Positions 22,141 to 34,542 of a stretch of 64,000 nt of DNA are shown piece after piece. Positions within the stretch are counted from its first letter, which is position 1. Every line of letters begins with the position of its first letter. The notes beneath the pieces were generated by a model. It did not search any database. It had not been told where the DNA came from and worked only from the letters and a program-made list of their open reading frames with translations. The translations under genes were made by a program, and so were the position numbers. The DNA comes from Protonemura montana (Eukaryota > Arthropoda > Insecta > Plecoptera > Nemouridae), in contig OX387603.1 in NCBI GenBank assembly GCA_947568835.1, forward strand, positions 27,490,651 to 27,554,650, written 5' to 3'.

Positions 22141-23252
22141 TCGTCTTCGTCATCGAAGAAAAAATATCTATAGATACTATATATACATGTATATAAATAA
22201 AAATATTTTTTTTTATGTAGTTTAATATTAATATTTTTTGTACCAGAGGTGTTCCTATTTATTTTAAGTGATATAAGATTTTATATTTACATGATTGGTA
22301 TTATGCAGCATTTAGGTGCATTTTTATTGTGTATATTACAATATTGTGTTTAATAATATTGTTAAATTTGTCGCCTATTGAAACCTACGGTACAAGTAAG
22401 TGATACTGTAGCTGTTGTCAAAGCTTAAAAGTAACCGGGAGTTTCAGTGGATTTTACTGGAAGCCAAATAATTCAGTAAAGTTTGGGAAGGCCACATGAC
22501 AAATGACCCACACCGATAGTTTGTTTAGATTGGTATGGGCATAATAGTTTTATTTTCAGCGCTAATATTGATTGTTCTGTTCTGAAAACAAACCGGTTAT
22601 TTGTGGCAATGTTAAGTTGGTAACAACATGAAATTATTAAAAGAACTATTGCACACTTTGTGCTTTCAATATCACACTAAAAATATTTGGAATCATTAAT
22701 AAATCAATAATTAATCAGAAGAATATAATCACCCACGTAATTTAAATTTCTGATATTTTGGTGATTTTATCCAACAAATCTTTCTACCAAAATAGTCATA
22801 CTTTCCAAGATCATAAATTCAGAGCACCTGCACAATGCCACCAGGCACCTGTACCATTATATCTATCGTGACAAAACATTTTTCTCCTGTTATGCAAGCT
22901 AGGTACATACTTGGCTGGGACAATTACTCGCATTGTTCACACATCTCTCATATCAGTCGCGTCAGCTACATACGCAGTGGGCAATATTCATGTAAAATTA
23001 AACAAAGCATAATAAGTAAATACATAATAATTTTTTCTTATAAAACTAGAAGCAAGTGACAGAACTTGTGATTTTCAAGTTCACCATACGATTGTCCCTT
23101 TTGACATACATTTCATTTTGTGCCGAGATTAATACTTAATTATAAAATTACTGATTTCAACATAATACTACATGACCTCACAACTGTTAGTCCGTGACCA
23201 ATGTGGAATAATTGATCTATTTACGTTTAATTTCAAGCACTGCCACTTTGCG

Positions 23253-26200
23253 TTACTTTGCAAACCCATTTAGAACCGTGAAGTAGGAATAAGCTGTTTT
23301 TATCACCTGTCAATCAAGCAGAACAAGAAGCAGGTTAACAAAAGAGGATCTGATTGTAAACATTGATTAAATGTATCTAATTGTTGGCAATTTAAGAGCT
23401 TGTTATCAATGGAAAGGGAGCTTCTTTTACTTATGTCTTAAGCGAACCTGTACCTACCGATTATGAATTTGTTTTACAATTGGTTATCACTTACACTAGC
23501 AAATGTCTCCATTGACATCGGCACAAAACCGCCCGTTTTGATGACGACCGGTTGATTGGCCATTGCTATGACAACGCGCATTGACCTCTTGAAGCTGTCT
23601 GAAGAGTCTACCCAATCACAGCTAGAGATCGCTTCACGGACGTTGCTGCTCTGAAAGAACAAGTGTATCATGGCCATTGTCTGATGCTTTAAAAACGCTT
23701 TAAAAACGCTTCAAGACTAAAATTACTGTGTTTTTAAAACTTTTTTTTCTATTTAATATAATAAAGAGACTAAAAATGTTGTGGCAAGTTGCACGGCCTG
23801 CAAGCTGCAGCGGATGGTGGATTTAAGTGCAGTGCTAGGTGAAGAAGGATGAGGTAACTTTATGAAATCTGATTCAAATCTGCATTCTGATGCGCTTGCA
23901 GTATTTTCTTATCAGGAACACTAGCAACCCCTCAAAAAATAAGGTTTGCAAGTAGCTCAATGGTTAGAGCAACAAATCGGAGTGGAGATCGGGGTTCGAG
24001 TCCCCGTTGGGGCATTACTTTTTGGGAGAGTATTAGTGTTCCTAATAATAAAAAAAAAAAAAAAAATTCTTTCATCATTGCAATGTATTTACAAGGACAG
24101 AAAGATTAGTTCTGCTTATGTGCAATACAGTGAACGTCCAACGCTCAAACCTACCTCTTCAGTGATTTTTTCCGCAAGTAAGCAATTCATGCCCAACTGG
24201 CCCAAATAATAGAGCACTCTAGGAGCCATAAATACTAGCGTAGTTCTGCTGGATAGCTAGAATAAGAAAAACATTTAATCATTTTACATATTACATAATA
24301 TTATATGTTTAATATCATTTTACTTTGCCATTTCCAACAACCCTGTAGGGATTTTGGAAATACTAGAGCTTCGTGAACGCAATTGTAGATAAGCGTTACT
24401 TGTTTCTCCTTGGTACCTTTATTTTTCTTATGGAAAGAAAGGGGAAGGTAATGAGAGAATTTTGGCGAAGCCCCTCACCTAATATTCCTCCTAACCACCA
24501 GACTTTTTGGCTACTTTTCAACATTAAATTTTCAAGCTAAATACATTTTATGTTTAAAAAAAATTTCTGAGAATTTTAACCTAACAATAATACAGATGTT
24601 TTCTATACATATTTTTTTGTATCTCTGCTAAATAAGTTGCGTTTACGTCTTGAGTATAGTCAATAATAAAATATATACTTGCCATTGACGGAGACACCAA
24701 TATAAGCACGTTAACTGTGAGATTTGCGACCAAAATTAGGCCAAAAATAATGTTAAAAAGGGATTCAAACTTTCCGATGAACCTTCAAAGAATGAAAAGC
24801 AATTAGCGAAAAGATTTTCAGGATCGTAGTAGCAAGTAAAGGTAAAAAGGTGAAAGAACAGTCAATGCATCTTTACTTTTAAGCGACGAACTTTCAAAAC
24901 AGTGAAAACTCTTGCAATGATTACCCTGGAATTTTGCTGAATCCTCTCACCTGATAATATCACAGTGGTGATCAATACATTTCCCTAAGAGACCCTCCAT
25001 TTCCTCGCTTATCATCCATGTCTTTCCCTCGTTTAACGAACACCCCTGCTCGGCTTCGTGTCCACCTGTTTGCTGTGGTTGCATCACCAGGTGAAAGTCA
25101 ATGCAAGCTCCGTCTCTTGGCAATCGAGTCATTCTATTGTCAGGGCAACCTTCAACGGAACACTCTCCGGCATCGTCAAGAACTTCTGGGTCTTGCCTCA
25201 TACCTTGGGAAGCCACTTCAAGCCTTCTCGCAACGTTTCTGTCAGCCGTCTCTCTCAAGGTTCTCAAATTGTGGTTCAGAATTTGAAATTGCGCCACAAT
25301 ATGTTGCATAATTGACGCGATCAAGGACATAACTTCTACCAAGATAATGATTGTGTAAGATACACTTATAAGAAAAAAAGCTGCGACGATCTCGAAGGAG
25401 TACGGCTGGTAAGGATTGAAAGGAACCCAGATTCTGTAAAAATACAATCCGTGGAAGTTATTAAGTTTAGACTGGCATGGTGAGCCATGCAAGCGTGTCA
25501 TCAGAATATCTGCACCAAAATGTCAGTAAGTTGAAGTAGATTTCTTAGACTGTTTCGAAATATTAGTTTTCCAAGTTTTCCCAGGGTCTCCCAGGTTTTC
25601 CTTGTCTTCATAGTGTGAACACAAAAATATGCTCAAGTGGTAGGTACTAACTTTAGAGTGTGTTATTACATCTGTCCAAGAGGTGGCAGCCAATATATTT
25701 CCATCTCAATATTAATATCATTCGCAAAGAAATAGAGTCAAGAATGTGTTTTCATGAATATTTGCGATACAACTTATTCAAGTGCCGGTGGAGTGTCGTG
25801 AAATTCAGAATGTTCAATAATTGGAAGTTCAATTGAAAATAACTTAGTTAATATAAGTAACCCTAAGAACAAAAAGTGCATCTGAGTGGGATCAGAAAAA
25901 AACTTTTCCACAGGAATTGCAGTATAAAAGATGTCTTCTTTGAAAAGTGAAAAATCCCTGCTGGCCAAAGACTGGACGCTAAATGTCTGTTTTGTCGGCA
26001 TATCTTGGGGTCGCCCCTTTTACTGGAAGTTTGTACGTCAATCAGCTTTGAAGTGCAGCACACACCTTGGACAACGTGTTCGATATCTTTGTGTGCCGAA
26101 CTTAACACACGTTGCAAATGCGACTCACGTGATGCGTTGACTGATTTCTTCCTCACTTTCCTGAATTACATAAAACACTGCAGTGTAAAACGCAATGAAA

Positions 26201-27072
26201 TAAATGACAAAAATAATAGTCGGTAATTTGATTGTGAACAAGTAGCAAAGTTTTTCAGTTGATTTCACTATTTTCTTTGTCTCTTCATCGACATTCGAGT
26301 GAAACTTGGACATGTCCCTCAATGAATCGACCAAATCACGGAGCACTTTATTTTGCCATAATAGAACAACTATTGTGACAACCAACTGAAACATTGCTAG
26401 GATGTTGTTGAATGTATTGAAAAGAACGTTGGTGTCTTGCGAGTTGTTGTAGGCATACATCAGTCCACCGACTGCGGCGAAATAGCAATTTATGATTAAT
26501 ATTATTTGCAACATTCGGTCTCTGATGATAACAGTCCAGGAATTTGTTTGCCCTTCACGAGCTTTAAAAAGTCCTGGAAAAAATATTCTTAATTTAATTG
26601 GTTGTTTAAAGCCAGTTGGGTTTGCCTAACCTATGAAATGACATTGCTCGTATTCATTGATATTCAATTTAGTTTTTCATAAGGATGTCCTAATATTCCA
26701 TGATAAGGATGATTATCATCCTGATAATGATTATCATTCTGATAAGGATGTCCTGATAATCCCAAATTATCTAAGCATGAATTTCTTACGCTTTCTCAAC
26801 GGTCTTACTTATTAACTCCTGTAAGATACTTGTTCACTTGTAAAAATAGGTTATTAATGTAATATCTAATGAATAATAGACCAAATATAAATACAATACA
26901 AAACGATACAATTATGATTCATGTTAAGTTTGCCAGTGATACTCGGCACTTTCTTAAGCTAAGAAGATATCGAGATTACAAGTTTAGTAAAATACGCTTG
27001 GACGCCTGCAGTCTGTTCACCTTTCTTACCCAACAGTCTGAGAATCTTAACATTATCTTCTAGCGCTTCCAT
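23253..27072 (-). CDS. Insect odorant receptor (7tm_6), seven exons, complete
   Basis: Exons in order: 27030-27072, 26129-26573, 24951-25433, 24683-24782, 24155-24256, 23495-23650, 23253-23306. They sum to 461 codons (460 residues plus TAA). It starts MEALEDNVKILRLL and ends VIKTAYSYFTVLNGFAK. Hydrophobic segments lie in exon 2 (MLQIILIINCYFAAVGG, FQLVVTIVVLLW, FVIYFIAFYTAVFYV), exon 3 (WVPFNPYQPYSFEI then FFLISVSYTIIILVEV), exon 4 (FGLILVANLTVNVLILVS) and the last exon. Typical family features are the W-x-PF motif, HHCDII before the TM5 exon, and AISSCDWVDSS with GGFVPMSMETFASV near the end. It forms a ligand-gated cation channel with Orco in olfactory neuron membranes. Intron 4 starts GCAAGT (GC-AG type). 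Exon 3 holds a long acidic, Cys-containing loop. Neighbours are the paralogue at 30.4-34.5 kb and a two-exon remnant. Confidence 0.9.
23856..24066 (+). repeat. SINE/MITE with tRNA-like core, forward
   Basis: The degenerate left end is followed by the arm GGAACACTAGCAACCCCTCA. The core has AAGTAGCTCAATGGTTAGAG (A box) and GGGGTTCGAGTCCCCG (B box and arm), then AGTATTAGTGTTCCTAATAA and a poly(A) run. It sits in intron 5 of the receptor gene. It is not a functional tRNA, since no acceptor stem closes. Confidence 0.65.
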
Positions 27073-30000
27073 CTCGATCAAAAAAATCAACGTTGCCTGT
27101 TGCCCTTTTTAAGACGTTAAAGTTCGTTAATTTGGATCACTGTTCTAATTTGGCTTGGAGTTGAAGTAAGTAAAGACGGTTATTTGTAGTTACTCGCAGA
27201 ATATTTAGACTGCAGATTTTCACTTGAACACCTTTCCATGAGAGACGTCCGTTTTTATACCAACTTTCATAAATAAAAACAGAAAAAATTTGTTTCACCT
27301 AGGTCAAAAGTGGCACGACCATTTAACCTTTTACCAAAATAAAATAATGTGCATACTTTGGAAACAAGTGCGGCACGCTTCATAATAAATGGAAGAGAGA
27401 AAAACCATCAAACTAGCCGTTTTTACTGGAACTTGTTATAAAAATCACTTTTGAGTTATGCTAAAGACAAACATCGGTCTGCCTACTCCAACGATGTACA
27501 AGTTCATGTAAATCATTATGTGTTTTGAAACAGTCTCTGTAAATAATCAATTAAGGAACAAAATTATTCCAGGAAATTGTCCCTAAATTCGTTGTTTGCT
27601 AACTACCAGTTGGGTATAATAAAATCTAGCATAAGTAAAATTGTATGAGGTAGATAATATCATGCTATCATAATATCATATCAAATGTAGATAAAATAAT
27701 TTTAATATTTTTTGCTTTGAGAATCATCTCTAATCTACCATAGGGTAATTTATAAAGAATACAAACCTTATTGATTACTTAAGGACGCATTTGTGCAGTT
27801 CATCTACTGATCCAACAAACAGAGCCTTAACATTACCTAGCTCGGGGCTTAAAATGCTGAGTACTAACAACTGTTACAACAGTTGTATTTAATTATACTA
27901 CAGTTGAAAATTAATTGAAGAATAGTTACCATCACACTACAATGGTATTTCTTTCAGCAACAATCACATAACTGGCTAGAAACTACAATTAAAAGAATTC
28001 AAACTTTCGTTTTGTGTCCATAGAAACTGAAACCGTAACCCGGCTTGAGTCAGAATGACAGCAAGCCACTCTTTAAACCGCTGGTCCGTTGAAAGTCAGC
28101 AAATCCTCCGACTGAATTGAGTTGGACGAGACAAGAACGCCTTACAAGAGCTGAGTGACAATCTGAGGACACCGAAATAAAAACCAGCGCTGAAGAGACC
28201 AGGCTTGTAACTCTCAAGTACCCCTAAATTTCCTAAGTAAATCGATGACGAGGCCATGGACCTGCAAGATCATGCTCTGGAACAACTGATGTGTCCCGTA
28301 TGCCTAGAATCCTGCCAGCCTCCTATCGTGCAGTGCATCAACGGCCACAACGTCTGCCCCAACTGCCGTCCACGGATTACACTTTGCCCCATTTGTAAGT
28401 CGAAAATTGCGAACATTCGCAACCTGTTTGCCGAGAATCTGTCTGAACGGGTGCTGTTCCCCTGCAAAAACTCCGCAGAAGGATGCGAAGGGAAGGTCTT
28501 GCGAAGCGCGATGGATCAACACATTCGAGTGTGTACGTTCACGGCTCGCTGCCAGATCAAGACGCAATCGAAGACGAATCCTGAATGGTTTGTTCCTTGC
28601 TCGTGGTACGGAACGAACGTGCAACTGTCAGAACACGTCCAGAGGAGCCACGAAGAGCTCGATTTCACAGTCGGCGCGGAACTGACTCACACATATGTCC
28701 TTAGACGGAAAGCCAGCGCAAAGCTGATGTCGTTCAATCGTCGGTTGTTCTGGTCAGTTCTGAATTACGACTTTAAAGAGCGGACGATGAAAGGCTTGGT
28801 TTACTGCCTGGCACCGAAACAAGTCGCTACACATTATGAGTTTGATTATTCGGTGACGTGCCATGAGGAGCCGAATGTTAGTCATGGGAACGTCCTGAGC
28901 TCGATAGGGCTACCAATGAACCTAAAGGACTACGCAGGTTTGCACGGCGTTGTGGTCTGCCAGGGGCAACAGACTCTGAAGAAACTCATTTTAAAAGGAG
29001 TTTTCAAATGCGAGCTAACTTTAAGTCTGAAAACTTCACAGCCATCTTGCAAGTTGGTGAAGACTTTATAACGTTTATCGACGAGTCGGAAAGGCAAACT
29101 TCAAAATTTTCTGTCTGAGATTTGTTCCTGTTCCTGTTTTTTTTATAGATATTCCTTTATTTGATCCTAGATATATATATATATATTTTTTTATAAGATT
29201 CTATTCGGATGTTTTTTTGTTAGTGTGATGTTTAAATTATTTAATGTACCAGAGGTGTTCTTATTTAATTTAAGTGATACCAGATTTTATAATTACATGT
29301 TTGGTATTGTGGAGCATTTTGGTCCTTTTTTATTTTGTTTATAAAAATTGTGTTTCTTTTCTTCAGTTTACTTGTCGCCTATTAAAACCTACAGTACAAT
29401 TAAGTTTAAATGTAAGTAATCAAAAGCTAATGTCAAAGCTTAAAAGTAACCGGAGTTTCAGTGGATTTTACAGGAAGCTAATTAATTCAGTAAAGTTTGG
29501 GAAGGCCACATTACAAATGACCCACACCGATAGGGTTTTATTTGTTTATTGTTTGTTTGTTTACATTGATATGCATAATAGTTTTATTTTCAGAGCTAAT
29601 ATTGATTGTTCTGTTCTGAAAACAAACCTGTTATATGTGGCAATGTTAAGTTGGTAACAACATGAAATTATTAAGAGAACTCTTGCACACTTTGTGCTTT
29701 CAAAATCACACTAAAGTTTTCTTGGAATTATTAATAAGAAATAAATAAGTTAAATTGTCATTGTGACCCACGTAATCGTGATTTCTGCTATTTTAGCTGA
29801 CATTATCCAACAAATCTTTCTCCCTAAAACAATCATACTTTCCAAGATTTTACATTCTGTATTTGATTTTATTGTTTTCACAATTTTCATTCTTTAAAAT
29901 GTTACTTCTAAAAGCGCACTCAGAGAACCAGCCATCTGCACCATTGTATCTCTCGTGAAGACAAAACATGTTTCTCCTGTTATGCAAGCTAAGTCGACAT

Positions 30001-30839
30001 ACTTGGGTAGAACCATTGAATTTATAGTGAAAGTCAGAGGGCCGGCGTGAATGTTAAGCTTTCCGCTGAGCAAACGAGCCGGCAACGCCTGGTAATGGCG
30101 GCAAGTAATTTTGTTACGTTCATATCACACGCATTTTTCACACATCTCACTCTTATCACTCGCATCAGCTACATACGCAGCGGGCGATCTTCAAGTAAAA
30201 TTAAACAAAACGTTATAAATAAACACATAATAATGTTTTCTTATAAAACTAGACGCATGTGACAGAACTCGTGATTTCAAGCTCACCACACGCGTGTTCC
30301 CTTTGACATACATTTCATTTTGTGCCGAGATTAATACTTTATTATAAAATTAATGATTTCAACAGAATACTAAATGACCTCACAACTGTTAGTTCGTGAC
30401 GTGGATTAGTCGTTCAAATCCAAGCACTGCCACTTTGCGTTACTTTGCAAACCCATGTAGAACCGTGAAGTAGGAATAAGCTGTTTTTATCACCTGTCAA
30501 TCAAGCAGAATAAGAAGCTGGTTAACAAAAGAGGATCTGATTGAAAACATTGATTAAATGTATCTAATTGTTGGCAATTTAAGAGCTTGTTATCAATGGA
30601 AAGGGAGCTTCTTTTACTTATGTCTTAGGCAAACCTGTACCTACCAATGATAAACTTGTTTTACAATTAGTTATCACTTACACTAGCAAATGTCTCCATT
30701 GACATCGGTACAAATCCGCCCGTTTTGATGACGACCGGTTGATTGGCCATTGCTATGACAACGCGCATTGACCTCTTGAAGCTGTCTGAAGAGTCTACCC
30801 AATCACAGCTAGAGATCGCTTCACGGACGTTGCTGCTCT
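26105..30839. repeat. Segmental duplication, copy 2
   Basis: Partner of 19553-23652. It holds the same order of parts but with the SIAH gene intact on the plus strand. It spans exons 1-2 of the upstream-facing receptor (26129-27072) and the last two exons of the next receptor (30440-30837), that is, the spacer between two head-to-tail receptor genes plus the gene ends on each side. Confidence 0.85.
28256..29071 (+). CDS. SIAH/SINA-family RING E3 ubiquitin ligase, single exon
   Basis: 271 residues, intronless. RING finger at residues 13-50: CPVC, then C..GHNVC..C and CPIC (C3HC4 pattern). The SIAH-type zinc finger follows: PCKNSAEGCEGKVL, HIRVC, RCQI, PCSWYG, EHVQRSHEE. The C-terminal part would be the substrate-binding TRAF-like (SINA) domain but is divergent. 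SIAH proteins ubiquitinate signalling proteins for proteasomal turnover, and single-exon SIAH-like genes are expanded in several insects. The coding sequence is preceded by about 100 bp absent from the flank of copy 1, likely 5' untranslated sequence. It lies between two odorant-receptor genes on the opposite strand. The intact frame suggests it may be expressed. Retrogene origin is an inference. Confidence 0.85.
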   Translation: MDLQDHALEQLMCPVCLESCQPPIVQCINGHNVCPNCRPRITLCPICKSKIANIRNLFAENLSERVLFPCKNSAEGCEGKVLRSAMDQHIRVCTFTARCQIKTQSKTNPEWFVPCSWYGTNVQLSEHVQRSHEELDFTVGAELTHTYVLRRKASAKLMSFNRRLFWSVLNYDFKERTMKGLVYCLAPKQVATHYEFDYSVTCHEEPNVSHGNVLSSIGLPMNLKDYAGLHGVVVCQGQQTLKKLILKGVFKCELTLSLKTSQPSCKLVKTL

Positions 30840-33800
30840 GGAAGAAAACTGACACTGTTGACTCTCTTTTGTTGCAAAATAAGAAGTGAGGTGATTTCAG
30901 GTTATGCTCTGATTTTCATTGATTATAGACTAAAAAAATATTTCAAAACAACCGCTTGTTTAGTTTCTCTCAAAGGATCAAAGACGGTCTGTCTTTGATT
31001 TAAATAACCGTGTAATGACCGTGGTTTGGCTAATTAGTTGTATCCAGTAAACCTTGATACATACCTGAGTAAGCTCCCACTCCAATAGACCAGAGTAAGC
31101 TCCCACTCCAATAGACCTGAGTAAGATCCCACTCCAATAGACCTGAGTAAGCTCCCACTCCAATAGACCTGAGTAAGATCCCACTCCAATAGACCTGAGT
31201 AAGCTCCCACTCCAATAGACCTGAGTAAGCGGCCACTCCAATAGTCCTGAGTAAGCTCCCACTCCAATAGACCTGAGTAAGCTCCCACTGCAATAGACCT
31301 GAGTAAGCTCCCACTGCAATAGACCTGAGTAAGCTCCCACTGCAATAGACCTGAGTAAGCTCCCACTCCAATAGACCTGAGTAAGCTCCCACTCCAATAG
31401 ACCTGAGTAAGCTCCCACTCCAATAGACCTGAGTAAGCTCCCACTCCAATAGACCTGAGTAAGCTCCCACTCCAATAGACCTGAGTAAGATCCCACTCCA
31501 ATAGATCTGAGTAAGCTCCCACTCCAATAGACCTGAGTAAGCTCCCACTCCAATAGACCTGAGTAAGCTCCCACTCCAATAGACCTGAGTAAGATCCCAC
31601 TCCAATAGACCTGAGTAAGCTCCCACTCCAATAGACCTGAGTAAGATCCCACTCCAATAGATCTGAGTAAGCTCCCACTCCAATAGACCTGAGTAAGCTC
31701 CCACTCCAATAGACCTGAGTAAGCTCCCACTCCAATAGCATTAAACTCAAACTGCGGGTAATGTAGAAAATAATTTAGTGGATGTATCTGCGCATCTGCT
31801 CAGGTCTAATAAACTGGTATCTTAAAGTTCAGATAGAAAAGTCCATACCTCTTGTGAAGCCATGTTGGCGAGATGACAGTACAGTCCCAGCTGAAGAAGA
31901 AAAAAAAACACCCTCGGACCAAGAAGCGCTACTGCGGTTATGTCCGATATCTAGAAAGAGAAAGAATGACTACTTTAATAATGGTGACGAGTACAAAATG
32001 TCCCGAATCTGCATTCCTGTTGTCGGTAACACTTGTCCCATCTTTGCACTTGCCACAGACGGGGACGCCAAGATGAGCACATTTATTGTAAGGTTGGAGA
32101 TCAGCGTCAGGCCAAAGAGAAGATCAAAAAATGTCTCAAAGCTTCTGATGAACCTTAAACAAACAAAATGCAGACAACAGAACAATCAGCTTCAGTCGTT
32201 ACCATTTATATTACTGTACATATTGCAACAAGAGTTGTGTGTGTGGTCAGCCAATTTTACAGTTTGATCCGATTGTAAAATTAATGGCCTGAAAATTAAG
32301 CATAACTAAAAATAAAAAATAAAAAAAACATGACTTACGCCATACTACCAACCTTATAATATCGCAGTGATGGTTCACACATAAGCCCAACAAACGTTCC
32401 ATTTCCAGGTTTACTTCTCGTCGCTTGTCGGTTCTATTCCGTTCCGTAGCATCTTGTCCTGTTGGCATTTCTGTAGTCTGTGCCCCCACATCTGTTGCGC
32501 CCTCGCCAGACGGAGGGGACCTTGCATCGTCTCCATAAAAATCCTCTTCGGCAATGTCATTATCAGCGAAAAGTATTCGCTGACTTTCTCCAATGTTCTG
32601 ACAGGAAGCTTTGAACCTTATCTCGACATTTTCAACGGCTGTGCTTTGCAGCGAATCCAACTTGAGGTTGAGTATTTGTAGCTGAGCGACAATGTGGAGC
32701 ATCGTGGACGTAATCAACGAGACAATTACAACAACAATGCCTACTGCATATGTATTGGATGCGAGCAAATACAGTACTATCAACTCGAATACATACGGCG
32801 AGTAAACATCAAACGGGTACCAAGTCCTGTTAAAAAAAAATTGTGCAATTATTACTGAGTTTGCAAGTGTTACATCGTACAGTAAGCCAGTACTTATTAA
32901 AACCCTGAGATGTTTGCCAAATGATGAGCTGATCCGTCCGGACTTAACACTGGACATCTCGGCGATCAAGTCTCTAGTGGTACATCAGATATTATGTTAT
33001 GAATATTTGTATTTTTTTTTTCATGGGGAAACCAAATAATGAAAGGAAAGGAACACCGAGGAAAAACCAAGGAAAACCAAGGAAAACTAAGGAAAACTAG
33101 GTAAAGAGCAGCGAACACAAAAAAATGTGATTAACGTTCATACGCTAGTCAAGTGAGATTTCTTACTAGGATGAAAATCCCGAGTACAACGTTTAATAAA
33201 GCAGTTGTGTGCTTCCCACAAAACCACATACGTACGCATGTTTTCTATCGATTTCTTCTTCACTTTGCTGTATGAGATGAAAAGTTGCTGTGTAGATAGC
33301 GATACAAAAGATGGTCAAGAGGATAGTGGGAATCGTGGTCGTTACCAGATGGCACTTCTTTGCCGTGTTTGCCACTATTTTGTTCGTCTCTTCGCTATGG
33401 TTCGGGTACACCGTGTACATGTCCCTCATAGAGGCAACTAATTGCCGTAGTTTGCCGTTTTGACACACAATGACTACAATATATGCAACTACCACGATTT
33501 GTGATAGTGAGTTGTTTATGGTTACGAAGACCAGAGTTATGTCATGGGAGTTTATGTAGGCAAACATAGGTCCTCCGACGGTGGCAATGTAACAAGTCAC
33601 AATAATCACCATTTTCAAGAAAATATTTAATATTGTGGCTGTCCAGTGTCTCTGTTTATTTTGTGTTTCAAAAAGCCCTGAAAAGAAACATTTTCTTTTA
33701 AAGGTCGCAAATTTTTTGATGCGCTCTGAAAACTTCCAGCGTTGTGAAATATTTTACCAAATTTTCTAAAAAAAAAAACGGGTGTAGCTGTATCTTATTG

Positions 33801-34542
33801 ACACGGCCGATATTTAAGCGTGACTACGTTCAACTACCGCGTAGCCACGTAGGTCAACTACAGTACTGACCATACTTCACATGCAAGTTTTACATCTCTC
33901 TTTATTTGAGTTGTGTTTTCATATCTAATTTACATGCTGAAGGACTTTACAGATTGGGATGGAAGTGTCATCTTGCGATATATATTTTTTATTTTGCATT
34001 AGTCTAATGACGAGTGCTAAAAACGCCGCCTCCTCTCACGCCTCCAATATTTAGTTTATCGAAAAGAAAAAAAAGCACTTCTAGAGAATTATCTGAACTA
34101 TTGAATGATAATAAGTCGCACTCTGTACTTAGCTTCCTGTAGGCTGTAGGGCTTGTTACACATGTGCCATTTTGGAGAGCAAATCAGTGCAGCCTCCCTA
34201 TATAATGCGCTTTAAGACGTAGTCACGTCAAAAAAAAAAACACTGAGAGACAAAGTTAAAAAGACAGAAATGTGCTCTGCAAATTTGGTTCAACTTGGAG
34301 CAGGAATTTGGCCGCTGGAGCGCAAACAAACCCACAGGCACCTTAACGAGTCATTTTTTTTGTGTTAAATGCAATTACATTATTTGCTTCGCTCGCTATC
34401 CTTATCAATTAGTACTACTATTATCAAAACTAGTAACTTATCCAGCAATCAATTGCTAGATAATAGAACCAACTGTCAATGATACAGAAACACCCTCACC
34501 CAAAATTGTAAGAATTTTACAATTATCTCCCAGGACGTCCAT
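30440..34542 (-). CDS. Insect odorant receptor (7tm_6), seven exons, complete paralogue
   Basis: Exons in order: 34500-34542, 33236-33677, 32353-32826, 32054-32153, 31849-31950, 30682-30837, 30440-30493; 457 codons, 456 residues. It starts MDVLGDNCKILTIL and ends VIKTAYSYFTVLHGFAK. Exon sizes 1, 4, 5, 6 and 7 (43, 100, 102, 156, 54) equal those of the sister gene, and all phases match. Exons 1-5 are clearly divergent (RTWYPFDVYSPYVFELI versus WVPFNPYQPYSFEI), yet exons 6-7 are nearly identical. Intron 4 again begins GCAAGT. Exon 3 carries a long hydrophilic insert with PPSGEGATDVGAQ before the conserved HHCDII. Exon 5 contains a run of nine T (VFFF). Intron 5 is filled by a 26-bp minisatellite. 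Confidence 0.9.
31063..31738 (+). repeat. 26-bp minisatellite, about 26 copies
   Basis: Unit GTAAGCTCCCACTCCAATAG followed by ACCTGA, with variants GATCCC, CACTGC and AGATCTGA. It lies in intron 5 of the second receptor gene. Because 26 is not a multiple of 3 and no stops occur, it opens long frames in all three minus frames; these are artefacts. Confidence 0.95.

Larger units (their letters stand above)
19553..23652. repeat. Segmental duplication, copy 1
   Basis: Collinear with 26105-30839 at high identity: receptor exons 2 and 1, intergenic DNA, SIAH sequence, more intergenic DNA, then the last two exons of a receptor gene. Homology stops about 23 bp into the intron after receptor exon 2 on the left, and exactly at the intron-exon boundary (23650) on the right. 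The SIAH segment 21541-22140 is inverted relative to copy 2. Confidence 0.85.

Noticed and set aside
21755..22196. Plus-strand frames of 94-118 codons over the SIAH pseudogene
   Set aside because: Antisense shadows of the RING/SIAH coding sequence; the same shadows occur over the intact copy.
23945..24020. tRNA gene
   Set aside because: A- and B-box-like motifs are present but no acceptor stem closes, and the segment is the core of a repeat found at least six times in the window.
25774..26001. 75-codon minus frame between receptor exons 2 and 3
   Set aside because: Exon 2 (phase 2) joins exon 3 directly in both paralogues, so this is intron sequence with a chance frame.
30978..31750. Three overlapping minus-strand frames of 224-250 codons with WELTQVYWSG-type repeats
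   Set aside because: All three frames are open because the 26-bp unit has no stop. Pure minisatellite translation inside a receptor intron.
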